Positions 51,114-62,030 are shown, counted from the stretch's first letter. The stretch is DNA of 64,000 nucleotides from Diphasiastrum complanatum (GCA_029204225.1 CM055113.1:19231298-19295297); one strand, 5' to 3'. Notes: generated from the letters alone by a model not told the origin. A program made the numbers and translations.

Positions 51114-51380
51114 ACTCTCCTCTCAAAGTATAATTGATTTACACAATTTTTACTTCAGGTGTCACCATCCACAAAGCAAGTGATTTTCTTGGCAAGATAC
51201 CTTCAATACAATCTATGCCATATGATTGCTAGTCCATCTAGTTACAATAGCATTATAGAGAGGACTATTTGCAATTGATGCAATACCTCTCACTACCAAA
51301 TACTCTCCTCTCAAAGTATAATTGATGTACACAAAGAGAATTTTTACTTCAGGTGTCACCATCCACAAAGCAAGTGATTT
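51114..51380. repeat. Direct repeat of ~75 bp
   Basis: ACTCTCCTCTCAAAGTATAA...CATCCACAAAGCAAGTGATTT occurs at 51114-51186 and again at 51302-51380, where it has a 6-base insertion near 51334. The copies are otherwise almost identical, so the duplication is recent relative to the surroundings. Confidence 0.9.
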
Positions 51381-51397
51381 AGGCTAGAGCTTAGGTT

Positions 51398-52640
51398 TTG
51401 GGATTAGTTTTTTATTTGAAGTTTGAAGTTAATACTATTACTTTGTTGATACTAGATAGCTATTAGCTATGCCCAAACAATGGGATCCTTTATGGGATCG
51501 CGTCACCCTTAATTCAGGTTGTGGCACATTAGGCACAAAGAAGTGGACTTGTAAGTATTGCGGGAATACTTATGGAGGTGGCCCCGTTTGAATAAGGGCG
51601 CCGTCTCCAACGATACAAGATATTTGAGAGGTAGGGATGTTATGTGGCAGCCAGTGAACAGGGATGCAGCTGATGTTGTTGTTAGGAGGTGCTTTTACTG
51701 GTGCAACCTCCCCTTTCATTTGGCTATGACCCCTGCATAGAGGGATATGATGCGAGCAGTATCTCGTATCGATGTTGAGAGGGAAGGCCCAAGCATGGAA
51801 CAGTTGAGGATGAGAGAACTATATGCTGAGCGACAATCCATGGATAATGACCTACAGCCCATTAGGAAGTCATGGGCGAGCTATACTCTAGTTTTCACTT
51901 TAGATGTCATTGAAAGGTCCTTAGTTCTTTAAAACCTTTGCACTTACTACATTCAAATTTCAACTTTGAACTTTCAAATTTGTAAGTTAAAAGCCTCAAC
52001 TTTCAGATTTCAACTTATTTGACTCTTGAAAGTTGAGTCTAGACTCTTTGGTGTTCAGTGCCGAGTGCTCTTGTTGGTAACCTAGTAGCATGAGGCCTAC
52101 AAGTTACTTGATAGTTGAAATTGTTGTCGAATGTTCTAGATATGGATGCACCATCCTATCAATGCAAGGAGGCGCCATATTGTGAATATATTGGTGTCTT
52201 CTTGCATGGGCACCATGCTTTTGAGGTCCATTAATACGTCGGAGGCAAGCTTGGCATTGGATGGCAGGAGATTGTTTGAGTACATCTCACAGGCCATTGA
52301 GAGGTCAAAAAGAAAATGTTGTCCAGGTATGCACTTTCAAGTTTCAACATCAAACTTTGAAGTTACATTGTGAATCATGATTATTGTTTTGAACGTTACA
52401 ATTTGCATTTGTCATTTACAGTTTTTTGTGAATTTCGACGTTCGTTGTGACTTGTTTAAACTTTGCTGATTCCGAAATGCTCAATGCTGAATGTCCCTGA
52501 GTTATGATTCAGCCTTTGTCAAATTCCAATGCAGGTTGTCACGGACAACGCATCCAATTGTGTTGCCATGGGGAAGCTCGTGCATGAGAGTAGTCATACA
52601 TATGACTCATGAGGCCTCAGGCTTGAGCCTGGAAGCTACG
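51398..52640 (+). pseudogene. hAT transposase relic, copy 1
   Basis: From the ATG at 51469: MPKQWDPLWDRVTLNSG, then a BED zinc-finger start GTKKWTCKYCGNTYGGGPV followed by a stop. After a deletion come FYWCNLPFHLAMTPA and MMRAVSRIDVEREGPSMEQL, RMRELYAERQSM (DUF659-type start), an intron-like stretch, ARRRHIVNILVSSCMGTMLL, RSINTSEASLALDGRRLFEY, another intron-like stretch from GTATGCAC to GCAG, and VVTDNASNCVAMGKLV. These are hAT signatures. The segment between GCTI and ARRR has lost its WTD. It is a decayed cut-and-paste transposase and its TIRs were not found. Confidence 0.8.
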
Positions 52641-53299
52641 CTTGAAACTCTTGTTATTTACGCTTTTACTTTAAAGAATAAAGTTTAAACTTTTGACTCT
52701 TAAATTGTAATTTGTGATCTGTTAGTGGTCAGTACATTATTGTACAGTTTATAACTTCACTATTCATAACTTTTGGAAGTTCTTGGATGTCTAAGACTGT
52801 GATGTGTTGCGTGCATTGTAATTTGTGCATGTGTCATGACTCATGAGTCAACTTTATAGTATTCATGTAGTTACTACTATTATCTATGGAATGTACCATA
52901 TCTTATAAGTTACGATGAATCGTGATTCATTTAAATTGTAAATTGTAATCCATATTTCAATTTTACGGTCACTGGTAAGTCGGAATTGGTCACGACTCAC
53001 TACGTGTGAACTCTAATGCACTTGCCACTTAGCACTGTGAACTAAGAACTTTCAACTCAGTCTTGTAATATGTATGGAATATGGCGGTATCTAGTTTCTA
53101 CAAGTGTATACAGTATGATCACCTATTTAGTACATGATAGGGCCAAATTTAGGGCTAGGAATAAGATAAGGACTAGGCAATGGGCATTGGGCATAAAAGT
53201 GTGATTGTTGACATGTTATCGAGTACCTACTACCATGTGGCAATGGGCATGCAAACTCTCACGAGCTAAACTTCTTGCTCTCTTACAGGACTGTAAAGA
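52641..53299. other. No gene seen
   Basis: AT-rich sequence following hAT copy 1; possibly its decayed 3' part. Nothing recognisable. Confidence 0.35.
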
Positions 53300-53549
53300 T
53301 CATGATGGTCGTGTCTTTACATACTTCCTGAAATTTGAATGCATTTGAGCATGATTTCTCAAGGGCCATAAGCTTTGTGCTGGCTTGAACACATTCTCAC
53401 AACCTAATAACCTATCCATGACAATATCAATAATAGACTGAGGAAACCGACCATACATAGTTTCTCCTCTTGAAATTGCATTCTCTAGAGCATTCTCATG
53501 AAATTGGATGTATCTACTTGGTACTAGTCTTTCTATGACATGTCTAAAC
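53300..53549 (-). other. Unidentified minus-strand ORF cut by an LTR
   Basis: A minus-strand frame reads FRHVIERLVPSRYIQFHENA, AISRGETMYGRFPQSIIDIV and FKPAQSLWPLRNHAQMHSNF. The part above 53549 lies inside the LTR, so only this portion is original. It looks like coding sequence interrupted by insertion of the gag-only LTR element. No family recognised. Confidence 0.35.
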
Positions 53550-53989
53550 TGTAGGAAATCAAAGTGCCAAGATCCTTTTAACATTCAATCTCCATATACA
53601 AGAAGAAGAAGAAGAGGGAGAGGGTTAGGCGCCCTCAAGGAGAGAGAAAGTAGTAGCAATGCTTGAAAGGGAATGAATTACAAATGAACAAAGAGTACAT
53701 ATAAATAGGCCTTCCAAGGGCCTAGACTCTTCCAAACTCTAAGTTCTAGAACCTTCCAAGACCCACTACTAATTATAGGGTACCCCCAAATGTCAAGGTA
53801 GGGTCCCTTAACATAATTAAACTTTACTTGGACCCACGAATTACTACTAGACCAAAATTGGGTCCAACTCAACTAAAACTGACTTAACATGGTCTAAATA
53901 ATAAACCTAACCCATGGTTACACAAGTCTCGGCCTTTTGGGTCAAAGTAACCTATGGGAAACTAACATTATCATTTATTACTTCTAACA
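53550..53989 (-). repeat. 3' LTR of the gag-only element
   Basis: 440 bp; plus-strand ends TGTAGGAAATCAAAG and CTTCTAACA. Its partner is at 57496-57934. Confidence 0.9.
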
Positions 53990-54349
53990 CCCTCCTTAAA
54001 TGATAATGTAAAAAACATAACATGACATGAAGTATGAAAAATTGCAACAAAAATGCAAAGTGTTGCATGCTGCCCAAAACTCCATGTAGCCGAAAAAGAA
54101 AAGATATAGCTTGTTGTCCAAGCTTAATGCCGCCAAAAAAAAAACTTCAGCTTGAAGTAGTCGAAGTAGCCGAAATCTCAGCCCCAATCATGCCCGATGT
54201 AGAAGAGATGTAGAATACGAAGTGCGGTAGCATCAAGTCGAAGAGTGAAGACAAGCATGCTCCATCCAAAGTAGGTAACCAAAAAACTAGCCACAAGCCG
54301 AAATATGGATTTGCAATATGGTTCCCACATGATTCCATAAGTCTTCTTA

Positions 54350-55880
54350 GCACAAGAAACATAAAGAAGAGTACGATACTCTTTTACCATCACATCCTCC
54401 CGAATCTTACTATCAATGATCTGCTCACCAACACTAGGTAAGACAACACCGTCATCATAAGAAGTAAGCATCAAAACATGAAAATCAGCATAAGGTACTG
54501 ATTTTGGTGAGGCATGTGTGTTTCCTCGAAGGTAAAAAGATGCTTTGCTATCCCGCAAAGACTCGGACAACCAACAAGAGGCTGTAGCAGGCTGTCCAAC
54601 AGCCACAAAATCACCAACACTTTGCTATCCAAAGTGTTCCAAATGTGGACCTTGTTGTCCAAAAACCTTCCGCAGGCCGTTCTCGATGCATAATAGGATG
54701 CTCACGATGTAACATAGGCTGAAAATGATCAATAAACCATGGCTAAATCTAGTGTCCACCATCTTCAAGAAAAAAACGAACAGCTTGCCACTTTGAACAC
54801 CCAAAAAATCCAACAACACGCCACTTTGAACCAATGTACTAATTGACATGATTTTTTCCCCTCCTCCATTAGTACAAAATGGCTTCAAAGAATGCTTGAT
54901 TTCAGCCTTTTCCAAAACATTATCTTGAGAAGCTTGCTCATAAAGTTCTTCACTAATGCATCCATCATTTGCAACAAATGGCTCAAGAGAAGAAGAATGC
55001 TTTACCATACCAACATTCCAATGCAAAGTTGTACTTGTAGAAAGACAATGATCAAACTTTGCATGACTTTGCTCTTCTGCCTTCAAAGAGGATGAAGTAG
55101 AGGGACGAAAGCATGATGATGAATCTTTTATTTGGTACATCTTTAAAAGTGTTTCCCAAGCACTTTTAGAGGTCTTGCAAAATCTCAAATGATATAAGAT
55201 AGATCTTGACGTTGATGCAAAATCTCAGCATTCAACTCCATGAAGCTCTACCACTGAGCTATCCGCCCCGTTTGATAGTTCTCTCTAGAGTGTGGATTGA
55301 TATTTCAACACTTACCACAAGAAACATAAAGAAGAGTATGATACTCTTTTACCATCACATCCTCCCGAATCTTACTATCAACGATCTGCTCACCAACACT
55401 AGGTAAGACAACATCGTCATCATAAGAAGTAAGCATCAAAACAGGAAAATTAGCATAAGGTACTAATTTTGGTGAAGAATGCTTGATTTCAGCCTTTTCC
55501 AAAACATTAACTTGAGAAGCTTGCTCATAAATTTCTTCACTAATGCATCCATCATTTGCAAGAAATGGCTCAAGAGAAGAAAAATGCTCTACCATACCAA
55601 CATTCTTGTACTTGTAGAAAGACAATGATCAAACTTTGCATGCCTTTGCTCTTCTACCTTCAAAGAGGATGAAGAAAAGAGGAGAAAGCATGATGTTTCC
55701 CAAGCACTTTTAAAGGTCTTGCAAAATCTCAATTGATATAAGATATATCTTGTTACCGATAAAATCTTGATCATCACATCGATGCAAAACCTCAGCTTGC
55801 AACTCCAAGAAGAATAGTTGGTGCCATCCAACATATCTTCGCTCGAACAAGTACGAATTGCACCCAAATCTCTTGCCATA
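54350..55880 (-). pseudogene. Duplicated gag-like region
   Basis: 55879-55589 (minus) begins MARDLGAIRTCSSEDMLDGT with DGTNYSSWSCKLRFC and FCKTFKSAWET, a copia gag start. 55188-54625 begins MRFCKTSKSAWETLLKMYQI. The two regions also share downstream sequence (VLPSVGEQI, KIREDVMVKEY, TLLYVSC) at 55480-55305 and 54520-54350, an offset of ~960 bp, so the gag end and trailing sequence are tandemly duplicated with different internal deletions. Stops and shifts suggest little coding capacity is left. Confidence 0.65.
55244..55269 (-). other. tRNA 5'-half-like sequence (box A)
   Basis: The minus strand reads GGGGCGGATAGCTCAGTGGT then AGAGCT: a 7-base acceptor-like start, a D-arm AGCTC/GAGCT and a perfect Pol III box A (TAGCTCAGTGG). 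What follows is not a tRNA anticodon or T arm and has no box B. It lies in the junction between the two gag duplicates. It is best read as a tRNA-derived fragment or SINE head, not a working tRNA gene. Confidence 0.55.
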
Positions 55881-56270
55881 AGAACCAGCCAAGAAGATAA
55901 ATTTTTTCAAACCCTAAATGTGCCCTAAAAGACGCAAAAACCAGCAAGTATCAAATCTGAAAAATTAGCACCGGAATGTGTCGAAACCACACATTAGATG
56001 GATGTGGGAACTCGCCCTCCTACAAGCCTTGTGTGCTGAAACTTTCAGCCTGAAATTGCATTACAAACTCAAAAAACCAGCAAGCAAAGAATTAGGTTAG
56101 CCTCCAAAAAAGCTTTTTCAGGAACCCTTCTTTTTTGCCAAAAAGTGTGAACAGTACACACACAGATAGGGCTGTTGCAAACACCCTACAAATGGTAATA
56201 TGCTGTCCAATTTTCAGCCTCGGAATGTGATCGGATCATCACAAAAAATTAACACCTTCTTCCACACCTA

Positions 56271-57049
56271 GAAACAAGCATAGTTGCAGCGCGATTCCTG
56301 AATCGCGATTCAAAATCGCGATCAGAATCGCGATTCCGATTCGCGATTCGGGATTTTCCCAGAATCGTGTAGAATCGATTTTTTTTTTTTTTTTTTGAAA
56401 TTTTTTTAGGCAATATGGGTATCAGATGAAAGCTCTGATCGAGGGGATTATGATTGTGTAGTTTGCCGACTGTTTCGGGTGCGAAACACCAAAAAGTGTG
56501 TTTTCACTCGGGGAGTTGGAAGGCCAAATCATGAAGACGCCTTACCGTCGGGGCCGGGGTCTACCGGCAGCCCCCGGACCCCGCCGTGTCCCCCGAACCC
56601 CCTAGAGCTTCTTGCTATATAGACATTGTAGATAGAAATGCCACCGCCCCCCTGTAGATAAAAATGGGGTCCAAATGCGCGCCGAGAAGGGCCCAATATT
56701 TATGCCCCCAACTGTATGTACATTGCACTCACATCTCCAGTGAACCAATTGCAAAAGTGATCATCATCCATACAGTTGATAGTCCAAACTGTAGCATTAA
56801 CATTTACTGAAAACCAGAGCAAATGACAACCGGATAGCTACTGAAAATAAGATTTGTTTGTGCCTCATCTACTGCACTTATGAGAGGCAAAACGCTGGTT
56901 TGACCATTGATCCCCAAAAAAAATTACAGCAATAAGCTATTTTTCCAGAAAAAAAAAAAAAAAAAATTTTTTGCGATTCTGGGTCGCGAATCGCGACCCG
57001 CGAATCGCAGACCCAGCAAATCGAGATTCGCTGCAACTATGGAAACAAG
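56271..57049. mobile_element. hAT-type non-autonomous transposon (763 bp)
   Basis: Element 56279-57041 starts CATAGTTGCAGCG and ends CGCTGCAACTATG, exact inverted ends. It is flanked by the 8-bp duplication GAAACAAG (56271-56278 and 57042-57049), as expected for hAT. Both subterminal zones are packed with AATCGCGATTC-type palindromes (at least five on the left, three on the right), which in hAT elements are typical transposase-binding repeats. The GC-rich middle (56520-56700) has no transposase. It is inserted in the leader of the gag-only LTR element. Confidence 0.9.
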
Positions 57050-57495
57050 CAAAAAGAAGCGGATCTTCACTTTGTAAAATCAGCAAGGGTGCTGATTTTT
57101 CAGCCAAATCAAACGATAAAAATTGCTTGTAGATGGGCGCCCTCCTGCAACGAAGCAAATCTGAAAAATAGGGCAGCAGCGGACCAACGAAAGTAGGATA
57201 AACCTACACGGATGTGGGCGACCTAAAAGCAGCCCCGAAGAAGATAATTAATGGCGCCTTCTTGCAACCTGAAAAATCAGCAAACAACCAACTGATTTTT
57301 GGGCGCCCAAAATCCTATTATCTCCTTTGATGTGTGGCGCCCTCCTGCAAAACGGAAAAGAGTCAAAACTGAACAGATCTTCACTCCAAAAAATCGGCAA
57401 AGGTGCTGAATTTTTGTGATCCCTAAGTGAAGACGATCTCTTTTGGTAGGGCGCCCTAAATCAAGCATAGAAGATCCATGGCTCTGATACCATCA

Positions 57496-57934
57496 TGTAG
57501 GAAATCAAAGTGCCAAGATCCTTCTAACATTCAATCTCCATATACAAGAAGAAGAAGAAGAGGGAGAGAGTTAGGCGCCCTCAAGGAGAGAGAAAGTAGT
57601 AGCATTGCTTGAAAGGGAATGAATTACAAATGAACAATGAGTACATATAAATAGGCCTTCCAAGGGCCTAGACTCTTCCAAACTCTAAGTTCTAGAACCT
57701 TCCAAACCCACTACTAATTATAGGGCACTCCCAAAAGTCAAAATAGGGTCCCTTGACATAATTAGACTTTACTTGGACCCACGAGTTACCACTAGACCAA
57801 AATTGGGTCCAACTTAACTAAAACTATCTTAACATGGTCTAAATAATAGACCTAACCCATGGTTACACAAGTCTCGACCTTTTGGGTCAAAGTAACCTAT
57901 GGGAAACTAACATTATCATTTATTATTTCTAACA
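57496..57934 (-). repeat. 5' LTR of the gag-only element
   Basis: 439 bp. On the minus strand it starts TGTTAGAAATAATAAATG and ends TTTGATTTCCTACA, followed by TGATGGTATCAGAGCC, the primer site. Confidence 0.9.
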
Positions 57935-58599
57935 CTCTCCCTTTGTATTGTGCTTTACAGCGACCAATTTGATGCTCTGTAGCCAAAGTTATGATCATCA
58001 GAAGTTTTGGTAGTTTTGAGTTCAAAATTTTTGTTATGTTTTGATTGCATGTCAGTGAAGGAAGCAATAGTGTGCATATCCAACGTGAAAAAATCCTTTC
58101 TGAGTCACTTTGCATGTTTGGGAACATGGTGCTTGATTTTATAGTAGTTTGATCAATCAGATTTCGTGCATGGATACAGTTTGAGTAGAAAGCAGTCAAA
58201 ATGCGATTTTTTTGTTTAATTAGGCAGTTTACATAAAAAATTTGATCTTTTTGTAAATCACTGCATGTTCAACATGATGCATGTCGAACGGTTCGAAATT
58301 AGTTCAAAATGGATTGGTAACAGTGAAACTGAAAATTCGATGATGGAAATCAATTTTCACAGTTTCGGTTTCATATTGAAGTTTTGAACGGAGTTCAAAA
58401 ATCCCAATTTCATAAATTTTTGAAAGAACCGTAAATGTTTTGATTTTGTCTAAATCTATTGGATATTCATTAAAACAAAATTGGCTTGTGAAGCAGATGA
58501 CCTTACTGAGATGTAATCAATTGGTTTATCAGGTCACAATTATTTTCACTTTCGGTTGAGGACTTCGGATCTGTCCACTAATTGAAGCAATTTCTTGTT
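57935..58599. other. Partial repeat R-like tail and unassigned DNA
   Basis: 57951-58060 resembles 39936-40040 (right part of R copy 2). The remainder has many GTTTTGA and TTCAAAAT words and no gene. Confidence 0.45.
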
Positions 58600-59930
58600 T
58601 TAGGTGATCAATAATGATAGAGGATAACGCAAGTCTTGAGGGAACAGTACCTATGCCGACCTATTAGGAGATTTGCTAGCAGATGAGTACGGCACTTAAC
58701 AAAATGAATAATCGGAACAATCTGCGAGATCAACAATGGAAAAGTTGTTGAATCAAGTGAAGACCTTATCTCCGCCGAATTTGGGCATTCAGCCAAAACC
58801 ATATTCGAGGGAAAAGAAGCCTGAGGTAGTGGACAATAAGTTGACCAAGTGGACCAGATATTCCAACCTACACGGAATTCCTAAAGAGAAAAAATCAAGA
58901 GCGTGGTCCTATTTTTCCGTGGTAAGGCTTCATCATGGTGGCATGACTGGCAACTGAAACCCGCTACGTGGGAAGAATTCATGGAAGTTTTCATAAAATC
59001 GTTTGTGGTTGTGGATGATTCAAACTTATCAAAGATTCATTAATTGCAAAATGAAACGAAGAGTTTAGACTCTTATTTCCAAGGGTTCATGGATTTATGA
59101 AACAAAGTTCCATCATTCAATTCAAAACTGGCTCTTTGGCAATTCATCCCAGGTTTGCCAGTGGATTATCAGAACAAATGTAAGCGAAACGTGCTTCAAA
59201 CATTCAATGATGTGGTCCGGATCGCAAAAGCTTATCATTCCACGATGACGATGGTGGCATCCAGGAAGTAGTTTCAAGCTAATCCATCAGTGCCCAGACC
59301 ACAAAAAGGAAAGAGACGAGTTCGTGACAAAACTCAAGTCAAATATTTTGACGAGCTTGATCAAATGGCATCAGAAGGTAAGCAAAGAAACAAATTTCCC
59401 AAGAAAAGGCTAAGAAGGCGAATCTATGCTTTATTTGCAACAAGCCTGGACATGTTATGAAATTCTATTCGAAGCGAAAGAAACCCGCAGCTCAAGTAAT
59501 TGAGATGCCAAGTAAGGGAAATCTAAAATTGCAAATTAACCTGATTGATTGTGAGTGTGAATGTTCATCCAGTACTACTTCTTTCTTGCCAAATAAATTG
59601 TTTCGTGTGAAAGACACAACTAAAGATCAAGGAGTCCGTAAATTGGTGGATAGTGATTCAACTCATAATTTCATTAATTCTCGTCTTGTGCAAGAACTCA
59701 GCGTGGACATTGAAGCCGGCAATCATAGATATAAAGTATATCTAGCTTCAAGTGCGAAGTTGGAGACTTGGGAAGTCAGAGTTCCAAAGCAAAGATTTAA
59801 GACTATAGAGAATTAGTTGATTTTCATGTTTTAGTTTTAGCACGTACGGATATTATTCTAGGCTATGAGTGGTTATTCAAAAAATTTCCTGATATTGATT
59901 TTGAGAAACATGTGCTCTTATTTTGAGAGG
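58600..59930 (+). pseudogene. Ty3/gypsy gag-protease relic
   Basis: Segments in shifting frames: WRPATWEEFMEV-like TWEEFMEVFIKSFVVV, SLDSYFQGFMDL, ALWQFIPGLPVDYQNKCKRN and FNDVVRIAKAY (gypsy gag). Then a knuckle LCFICNKPGHVMKFYSKR (last Cys is Tyr) and a retropepsin region RKLVDSDSTHNFINSRLVQE, where the catalytic DSG reads DSD. It is followed by DFHVLVLARTDIILGYEWLF. Several stops are present. It ends where the hAT element begins near 60133. Confidence 0.8.
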
Positions 59931-60132
59931 GGGATAAAGTAGCTACACTGGTTGGAGACGGATGTACATCTACCTGAGATGGTCTCAATGGCTAATATGA
60001 TAGAAATTTTTTATTCACAGTATGAAGCTTATTCTTTGTTTGCTAAACCGCTTTTGGATTGTTCTCAAATGCATCTAAATAGTTGTGAATTTTCTAAAAT
60101 TCTTAACTCAGTGGATTTAGATCGGAGCAAAT

Positions 60133-60314
60133 CAGTGTTTCATCGAAACACGTTTCGAACGCTGAAACGGGTTCGAAACGGAACGTACAAAACGGGCCCG
60201 TTTCAAAACGGCGTTTCGTTGTTCGAAACGACTGGTGAAAAATCGCAAATTTTTTTGCAATACAGCGGGGGCCCGAGAGGTGAGTGTTTTCACTCTTTGG
60301 CACGTTAGAAAAAC

Positions 60315-60349
<35 letters not shown>

Positions 60350-62030
60350 AGTGTGTGTGTGTGTGTGAAAGAGAGGGAGTGTTTGTGTGTTTGTGTGTGT
60401 GTGATGTGTGTGTGAAAGAGAGGGAGTGTTTGTGTGTTTGTGACGTGTGTGTGTGTGTGTGTGAAAGAGAGGAAGTGTTTGTGTGTTTGTGTGCATTGTG
60501 AAGTAGAGGGAGTGTGTGTGTGTGACATGTGTGAACTTTCAACTTTGAGTGTGGTGGTGTGTTTGTGTGTGTGGTGGTGTGTTAAACTTTTAACTGTGTT
60601 TTTGTTTGTGTGTTTGTGTGTGTGCACTGTGTGGTGTGTGTGTGAGTCTTGAGACTGTCGTGACATGTGCGTGTGTGTGTGAGATTGAGAGAGAGAGAGT
60701 CTAGAGAGAGAGAGGATAGGGATAGATTGAGGATAGATTGAGGTTAGAACTTAGAGCATAGGTTTACCGTTTTGAAATTAGAATTTAGGATTAGTTTTTA
60801 ATTTGAAGTCTGAATTTAATACAGTTATTGTTTTGTTGACGCTAGATAGCTATTAGCAATGCCCAGACAGCGGGATCCCTTATGGGATCACGTCACCCTT
60901 AATTCATTCAGCTTATGGCAAATCAGGCACGAAGAAGTGGACTTGCAAGTATTGCGGGAACACTTATGGAGGTGGCCCCGTTCAAATCAGGGCGCATCTT
61001 TTACGTCTTCGAGGATATGAGATCGTCGTTTGCACTCAGACCCCAGAGTCACTGAGGATTGCTGGGATCGGGGACGACTCTCCTGCCACTACTTCAGGCA
61101 CAGGTGATTCTTGAATCTTGTTTGATCAATGACATTGATTGACAATTTGAAATTTGATCTAAAGCTAAAACTTAAAAGTTTATTCTATAACTTTAAACTT
61201 TGATTACAATTTACTAATGAGTATTAAGTAATTAGTGATTGTTCCCTGAGCTCTCTCACTGACTAGTGACTATAATTTATTACCTAAAGCCTGCTGCGTA
61301 ACTAGTTAGTAGTAAGTTGTAACACCAATGTTATTGTTACAGGTGCGGCAGAGCGCCAAGATTCCCCATCGCAGCCGCACATGTAGCCGGCACTAGCTCC
61401 GCTGCAGCATCCATTCCACCTTCTGGAGAGACTCCTGTAGTGCCAGTTGGTGGGGCCGACAGTAGTGCTATTGGTAGCACTGTTAGGGGACGGGGTCGAG
61501 GACATGTGAGAGGCAGGGATGTTTTTGTGACAGTCTTCCAGCAGTCGCACAGGGATGCAGCTGCTATTGCTGTTAGGATGTGCTTTTACTTGTGTGACCT
61601 CCCTTTTCATGTGGCATAGACCCCTGCATGGAGGGATATGATGCGAGCAGTATCTCGTATCGGTGTTGACTGGGAGGGCCCGACCATGGAGCAGCTGAGG
61701 ACGAGAGAGCTACATGCTGAGCGGCAGTCCGTGGATGCTGACCTACAGCCCATTAGGAAGTCATGGGCGAGGTATACCTGTAACCTGTTACCTTACATCT
61801 TCAAAACCTTTGCACTTGCCACTTACTACTTTAGAAATTAGTACTTTCAAGTTTGAAGTTTCTAACTTTGAAATTTCAATCTCCAAATTTGCAAATTGCA
61901 AGTTGCAACTTAGTTAGTTGAAACTTGAAAGTGTTGTCGAATGTTTTAGGTTTGGATGCACTATAATATCATATGGTTGGACCGATGCAAGGAGGCGCCA
62001 TCTTGTGAATATATTGGTCATACCAATTTG
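60133..62030 (+). pseudogene. hAT transposase relic, copy 2, with 5' terminal region
   Basis: The left end at 60133 reads CAGTGTTTCATCG, a hAT-like TIR, followed by at least five GTTTCGAAACG-type subterminal repeats (60150-60230). After GA/GT-rich DNA, ATG at 60859 begins MPRQRDPLWDHVTLNS, then (after a frameshift) KKWTCKYCGNTYGGGPVQIR, AHLLRLRGYEIVVC, a BED zinc finger. After an intron, VRGRDVFVTVFQQSHRDAAA, FYLCDLPFHVA-stop and MMRAVSRIGVDWEGPTMEQL, PIRKSWAR. After a second intron, FGCTIISYGWTDARRRHLVN. Exon borders are GT-AG. It is truncated after NILV at ~62030; no 3' TIR was seen. Confidence 0.82.
60317..60690. repeat. GA run and GT-rich minisatellite
   Basis: A (GA)15 tract (60317-60346) leads into about four tandem units of GTGAAAGAGAGGGAGTGTTT followed by GTGTGTTTGTG, period ~55-60 bp. 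The long minus-strand Thr/His-rich ORFs here are by-products of the repeat. Confidence 0.9.

Larger units (their letters stand above)
53550..57934 (-). mobile_element. Gag-only non-autonomous LTR element (TR-GAG-like)
   Basis: On the minus strand: 5' LTR 57934-57496, TGATGGTATCAGAGCC (primer site, reverse complement of ~57480-57495), a leader with several GGCGCCCTCCTGCAA words, gag-like frames, a polypurine tract TTTAAGGAGGG (54000-53990) and 3' LTR 53989-53550. LTRs differ by about 5% by eye. No protease, integrase or RT is present, as in TR-GAG or LARD-type elements. The flanks (TAAAC left, CTCTC right) show no 5-bp target duplication, so the two ends may come from different copies joined by recombination. 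A 763-bp hAT-type element sits in the leader. Confidence 0.85.

Noticed and set aside
55244-55269. A functional tRNA gene
   Set aside because: Only the acceptor 5' strand and D-arm are recognisable; anticodon arm, T arm and box B are absent.
57935-57945. Purine tract (minus strand CAAAGGGAGAG) next to the outer edge of the LTR at 57934, suggesting a second internal region
   Set aside because: A CT-rich stretch precedes the same GTGCTTTACA sequence in repeat R at 39935, so it is more simply a remnant microsatellite.
60103-60666. 187-codon Thr/His-rich minus-strand ORF
   Set aside because: It is the translation of a GT-rich minisatellite and of hAT subterminal repeats.
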